A stretch of DNA of 64,000 nucleotides, from positions 125,221,704 to 125,285,703 of the forward strand of contig CM042147.1 of NCBI GenBank assembly GCA_023376005.1. Reading direction: 5' to 3'. Below the pieces are notes generated by a model, which worked only from the letters and a program-made list of their open reading frames with translations, made no database searches and was not told where the DNA came from. This document shows positions 60,241-64,000 of the stretch, in pieces. The first letter of the stretch is position 1. Every line of letters begins with the position of its first letter. This DNA comes from Doryteuthis pealeii. Lineage: Eukaryota > Mollusca > Cephalopoda > Myopsida > Loliginidae. The position numbers and the translations under genes are program-made.

Positions 60241-61680
60241 CAGCCCAGATCGTTACTCTCCGACAGTCTATCTGCTCTGTCTGTCTGTCTGTCTCTCTTT
60301 CTCTCTCTATATATATAAATATGGATGACTGATATATGTGCTTCCCACTCCCATGGTTGAGCACTTTGGGGGACATTAATTGTAACTTCACCGTTTGGGA
60401 TTAGCCGTGATCCGTCTGTTTACAGATTGGATTATCTGGTTATTGTAAAAACATACCGTCGAAAAGTATGTAGCAATTAATTTATCAACTTAGACTAACG
60501 GGCACTGATAACCGTAAGGGTAAGGAACTTGGCAGACGAAAATTCTGTCGAGGTTCGGTCCCGGCTAGAGGTAGCTGTTAAAAAGTCGAGCCGCACTGAT
60601 GAGAAGTAAACTTCAAAACACGTGTCTATGGATGACTGATATATATATATATATATAAGCAGTCATCCACAGGAAACATGTTTCTACGTTAACGTCTCAT
60701 CAGTGTGGCTAGACATAACAACTACTTATAGCCGAGAGCGAAACCTGACTGACTTTCAGCAGTCTGAAATCTTCCCTCTCAGCCGTCCGTGGCAGTCTGT
60801 AAGAGGCAACTTTTTAACATGTAAATACATACATTAGTAGATGTAGATTACGATCACCTTGAATATGTAGACAACAGACGATATATATATATATATATAT
60901 AATATATATATATATATCTCGTTTCAAAACTTATCTTATATATTTCTCGTTTCAAAACTTATCTTTAAACTGAGTCTGATAAAAAAAATAGACCGGTTTT
61001 ACAGTCTCGCCTGATGTCATTCTCGCGTCGACGAGACTATATCACGCCATTCCGTGAACTTGCTATGCTGTACCGGCATGAGGAGGGTTAAGTAAATATC
61101 TATTCATAATAAGAAACTGTTTTTCAAATAAACTGTTGTTTATTTGTCTTTTTCGTAATGATTTACATATCAAAAGGTTATCTGGCATCTGAATCTCTGA
61201 TTAAAAAAAAAAAGAAAAAGAAAGTTAAAAGGAGGTCTTCTTGAATTATCATCTGATATCATTCTCGTGCGCACGAGACTTCGTTGCTTCTATTTTTCGT
61301 ATCAGTCACTCGGACTCCATTCGGAAACGAACAATCTGCATGAAAGAGGCATTATGCAAATTGCAACACCCTCTGGTTAAAAATGAAACCGTCCAAATCG
61401 TCCAAGATGAAATGAAAAAAATGGTAAATCCTGATTACTTTGTCTTGCTTATCCGCTGAATTCTTATTTCTTGTAAGTATCGTAACCTCAGTTAAATAAT
61501 GGACCATTCCGTTTTTATCATAAAAAAGGGAAGGGAAGAAAAAGAACCTGCTACACGGAAAAATATAATCAGAACGAAAGAAAGAAAAAAAGAAAGAGAG
61601 TAGGGGAAATATGGTGAGAGGGGTAAGAGTGCAGAAGTGATAACGCTAATCTATTTCAATCGAACATGATCAAAAAGAAA
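60241..61680. other. Unclassified interval with (AT)n and small palindromes
   Basis: (AT)n at about 60639-60656 and 60882-60918. Around 60590-60720 a segment CACTGATGAGAAGTAAACTT faces a reverse-oriented relative, CGTCTCATCAGTGTGGCTAG, which suggests a small inverted pair about an (AT)n centre. ATCTCGTTTCAAAACTTATC is duplicated at about 60917 and 60945. No gene is supported, including the 72-codon frame at 61241-61459. Confidence 0.4.
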
Positions 61681-61688
61681 GAAAGAAA

Positions 61689-61689
<1 letters not shown>

Positions 61690-61748
<59 letters not shown>
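61690..61748. repeat. (GA)n microsatellite
   Basis: About 27 GA units directly abut the TTGGTTGG end of the TIR element. The mirror arm has only CTCTCTC-like remnants near 35565-35580. Confidence 0.9.
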
Positions 61749-61749
<1 letters not shown>

Positions 61750-61751
61750 TA

Positions 61752-62490
61752 GTTGGTTGGATTTAACGATATGTCAATCCTTGCTGGGTTATTTATGACG
61801 TTTTGTTTCATTCGTTATTGATGGTATTCGAATTCTTTTTTTTTTTTTTTACAAACTCAATTTTAAAAAACATTTTCTAAACCCATTTTTTTTAACTCAT
61901 AGATGGAACCCGAACAGATACTACCACTCCAGGCCTGAGCTCCAGAATTGGACCGCCCTGTCGGTGGGGCGTTAGAATGCACCTCTGCAAAGGGGTAAGA
62001 TTCCCCCAAATGGGGCCACCTGTTGGCCGAGGGTGGCGACCCGTGATGCTTAAGGGCAGAGTCTTGGTGGATGAGCCGTCCATGACCTGCAACACTCCAC
62101 TCCGAATCTTACTTAGGCAAGACAGGTGTTCGGAGAGGCCCCCTATTGCCCTTATGGCAAGCCCCAACCCTTTTTATCATATGGGTGCTAGAAGGCGATG
62201 ACTGAGGGTATATATGTCCTGGGAATGACGTTAAACTTATCTGATGGTGAGGTTCCAGTTTTGGAGGTTTATAGTGTGGAGCACGCCTTCATCACCATTG
62301 CTCCCTGGTCCACTCTGACCCGGATTGGTAGTACCTGTTAGGGTCCCGTCTATGTGTAAAATAGAAAAATGTATTTATAGAAAAAGATTTATCCATTAAG
62401 AATTGATTTATTTCAAAACTTTATTGGCATTAAATGACCCACTGATGTTGATATGCTGTAAAACCAACCAAACCAAACCAAACCAAACCA
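61752..62490. mobile_element. Non-autonomous TIR element, most complete copy
   Basis: The outer ends read TTGGTTGGATTTAACGATAT on the left and, in reverse complement, GGTTTTACAGCATATCAACA on the right. Both are followed inward by GGGTTATTTA / GGGTCATTTA and ATGACG / ATGCC. Further in, ATAGATGGAACCCGAACAGA and TACTACCACTCC face GGTAGTACCTGTTAGGGTCC and GTCTATG. The inverted arms are thus about 180 bp on each side, and the core of about 370 bp carries CCACCTGTTGGCC, GTGATGCTTAAGG and TCGGAGAGGCCC words. There is no transposase. Many partial copies occur in the window. Confidence 0.75.
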
Positions 62491-62850
62491 GAATTGGAAC
62501 TTCACCATCAGAGAGACCCTCAGCCACTGTCTTCTAGCACATATATGATAAAAAGGGTCGGGGGTTTGCGATAAGAGCAGTAGGTTTAGGGCATTCATAT
62601 TGGTGCTGGGGCTTGGCGTGACCAGCCGATTGATCAGAGGGGGCCTCTTTGACCACTCGTCTTGCCTAAGCAAGTATCAAAATGGAAGGTTGCATGTAAT
62701 GGACTCCTCAGCCAGCAGGATTCCGTCCTTAAGCATCAGGCGTCGTCAGCCACGGCCAACAAGGAGCCTCATTTGTGTATTTTCACCCCTTTGCGGAGGT
62801 CCAGTCGGTCTATTCTGGAAGAGGGGGCTTAAGAAATGTACATATTCAGT
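62491..62850 (-). repeat. TIR repeat family core, inverted neighbour copy
   Basis: GAATTGGAACTTCACCATCA, GGTTTGCGATAAGAGCAG, GACCAGCCGATTGATCAGAG and GTCCTTAAGCATCAGG are the reverse complement of the core in 61752-62490, so two copies lie back to back. Duplication B ends inside this copy at about 62605. Confidence 0.7.
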
Positions 62851-62869
62851 AGTAATGGATATGCGAAAC

Positions 62870-63000
62870 TAGCTCGCTACGCGTAGGATGACATATGGTC
62901 ACAAGTATGGGGCATCCAACGAATATCGAATTAGCTATTCAGTAGTAATAGATTTGCGAGAATAGATTGCAAACCATTACACCACGAGGGGACGCCATTT
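62870..63000 (-). repeat. Diverged tRNA-derived unit
   Basis: GGGGCATCCAACGAATATCG and AACCATTACACCACGAGGGG correspond to the B-box and A-box sides of the tandem tRNA-derived units at 44660-45465, in strongly diverged form. Confidence 0.5.
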
Positions 63001-63036
63001 TTGTAACAGTACTACCACTTGTTATTTCTTATTTAA

Positions 63037-63037
63037 G

Positions 63038-63093
<56 letters not shown>

Positions 63094-63125
63094 GGGAGGG
63101 AGAGTAGAGAGGGAATGAGAGAGAC
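63037..63125 (+). repeat. (GA)n microsatellite
   Basis: Interrupted GA repeats pass into a GGAGGGAGAG-type purine tract. Confidence 0.9.
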
Positions 63126-63192
63126 GGGAGGAAGGGAGGAAGATCGAAGAGAAGAATTGATATTAATCAAACAGGGAAGCTAAAACAATGCC

Positions 63193-63265
63193 ACCTTCAT
63201 AGCCCAGTGTTTTAGAGCACTGGTCTCGTAAACCAGGGGTCGTGAGTTCGATTCTCACTGGAGGT
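63193..63265 (+). tRNA. tRNA-Thr(CGU)
   Basis: A full cloverleaf can be folded by eye in 73 nt. The acceptor ACCTTCA pairs with TGGAGGT at all seven positions, one of them a wobble. The D stem is GCCC/GAGC with one mismatch where GCTC is usual. The anticodon stem CTGGT/ACCAG is perfect around the loop CTCGTAA, giving anticodon CGT at 63227-63229. The variable loop is GGGTC, and the T stem GTGAG/CTCAC is perfect around TTCGATT. The sequence resembles animal tRNA-Thr closely. A GATTTTATTT stretch about 15 nt downstream could serve as Pol III terminator. The single D-stem mismatch may be a sequencing error, since the flanking assembly is noisy, or a sign of a pseudogene. It lies outside both inverted duplications, so it is represented once. 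Confidence 0.82.
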
Positions 63266-63289
63266 ATTGCTACCTTTGATTTTATTTCG

Positions 63290-63415
63290 GTTCATTTTCT
63301 TGGTTGATTGGTTGGTTTAATTTTACGGCATATCAAGCCTTTTGGGGTTATTTCATGCCGAAGACGTGTTGTTTTATTCATTCTTGCTGGGTATTTAATT
63401 TTTTAACTCACTTTT
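63290..63415 (+). repeat. TIR repeat family end
   Basis: TTGATTGGTTGGTTTAATTT, ACGGCATATCAAGCC, GGGGTTATTTCATGCCGAAG and GTTTTATTCATTC are the left-end words of the family. No right half follows. Confidence 0.7.
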
Positions 63416-63429
63416 AAAACTCATTTATT

Positions 63430-63610
63430 ATATCTATCCACCACGTTCTCCATGGGTAGGATGTGACACAGTGTCGCAATTATGGGGCATTCAATTAGGA
63501 TCTAACTCATGCCGAACGGGTTGTGTAGATAGGGCAACTGAACAAGAAGTAATGGATCACAGAAACGAGCTTGCTAACAATCAAACCCCGATGGGACACC
63601 GTCCTTACCC
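63430..63610 (-). repeat. tRNA-derived repeat unit, diverged
   Basis: TATGGGGCATTCAATTAGGA, AACGAGCTTGCTAACAATCA and ACCCCGATGGGACACC resemble the B-box side, middle and A-box side of the tandem units in reverse orientation. Confidence 0.45.
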
Positions 63611-63669
63611 AACCCGTTCAAACGCGTATGATGTGGCACAAAGTCACGAGTTGTCCCACCTACTCGTCC

Positions 63670-63912
63670 TTTGGGACGGGGGTCCAGTGAGCTGCGGCCT
63701 CTGGACCGGTGGGATGCTAAATTAATAGCGTCGATCCCAGAGGGCCGTCCCTCCAGGCAATACCTGCCTCATTGTACTTAAAGAGGCAGGGTTGTGTTTA
63801 TTGCCCAGCGCCTGAGGCGCCCCCTTGAGGGGAAATGCCGAAGGGATCGACGCAATTTTTCTACCTATCACCCCATGAGTCTCGGCTTGTGGGTGGTGCC
63901 CACATAAAACGG
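63670..63912 (+). repeat. GC-richer dispersed repeat, third copy
   Basis: GGGACGGGGGTCCAGTGAGC, GCTAAATTAATAGCGTCGAT, CAATACCTGCCTCATTGTAC, AAATGCCGAAGGGATCGACG and GGCTTGTGGGTGGTGCCCAC follow the order of 48610-48830. It is outside the inverted duplications, so it shows that the family is genuinely dispersed. Confidence 0.75.
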
Positions 63913-64000
63913 CCTTGTGCCATATCATGTGAAAGTGGGACACATGTAAATACCAGTAAGGATTATCCAGCGAGGATCGAAGGCGCAGTAATGGATCAGC

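Larger units (their letters stand above)
34573..62605. repeat. Giant inverted duplication B, about 13.9-kb and 14.1-kb arms
   Basis: The sequence 34573-48443 returns as reverse complement in 48531-62605. Sample pairs: ACACGTACGCACTTTGG (38231) with CCAAAGTGCGTACGTGT (59059); GGTGATCGTAATCTACATC (36412) with GATGTAGATTACGATCACC (60840); AAATCAAAATGGCTGTTATA (42422) with the tract near 54490; GTGATGGCTTCCCGAGTTAT (46100) with the tract near 50830. The loop is 48444-48530. Both arms show indels. It begins exactly at the right edge of the N gap. I judge it a fold-back artefact. Confidence 0.93.

Noticed and set aside
63471..63943. Short frames near the right edge (84 and 73 codons)
   Set aside because: They cross a tRNA-derived unit and the GC-richer dispersed repeat, with no domain seen.

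Overview
The window looks like repeat-dense, non-coding nuclear DNA of an animal, assembled from noisy long reads. It holds non-LTR retrotransposon remnants, Pol III-derived repeats with A and B boxes, an animal-type tRNA-Thr, a 5S rRNA-derived sequence, TTAGGG-like tracts, very many microsatellites and a fixed-size gap of 100 N. The LINE type and repeat style suggest an invertebrate, perhaps a lophotrochozoan such as a cephalopod mollusc; that placement is a low-confidence inference. I found no intact protein-coding gene. Nearly all open frames of 60-270 codons lie in GAAA/TTTC, GA/CT, AT or CA microsatellites, or in noisy repeat copies.

The main structural result is that the window contains two giant inverted duplications, each ending at the N gap. 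The first has arms 14820-24230 and 24364-34472 around a loop at 24231-24363. The second has arms 34573-48443 and 48531-62605 around a loop at 48444-48530. The arm copies differ mostly by scattered indels and local garbled blocks. I infer fold-back (template plus complement) read artefacts at the two contig ends that were joined in the scaffold. If so, about 24 kb (24364-48443, gap included) is a reverse-complement duplicate of neighbouring sequence, and each feature there is a second reading of its partner.

Layout: 1-2000 is a polypurine minisatellite. 2000-9650 is a mosaic of dispersed repeats: a 5S-like unit, LTR-like copies, TIR elements, SINEs and a TTAGGG-containing hairpin. 9687-11757 holds two head-to-tail copies of an RLE-type LINE (R2/R4-like: RT, CCHC knuckle, PD-(D/E)XK endonuclease), each ending in an (AAT)n tail on the minus strand. 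12410-13970 is a compound microsatellite cluster. 14200-24360 holds nested AT-rich repeats, MITE-like hairpins, a 2.1-kb TIR-bounded element and a SINE. 24364-34472 is the noisy mirror of that block. After the gap, 34573-48443 mirrors 48531-62605, which contains (in plus-strand order) a second LINE fragment, SINEs, an LTR-like repeat, a tandem tRNA-derived array, a TTTC-rich minisatellite and TIR elements. 62606-64000 is unduplicated flank and carries the tRNA-Thr(CGU) gene.

The elements are co-resident repeats and do not form a pathway. I see no CRISPR array, operon or convincing new gene system. The points most worth following up are the paired fold-backs, the tandem tRNA-derived array, the 5S-like unit and the TTAGGG tracts inside hairpin elements.
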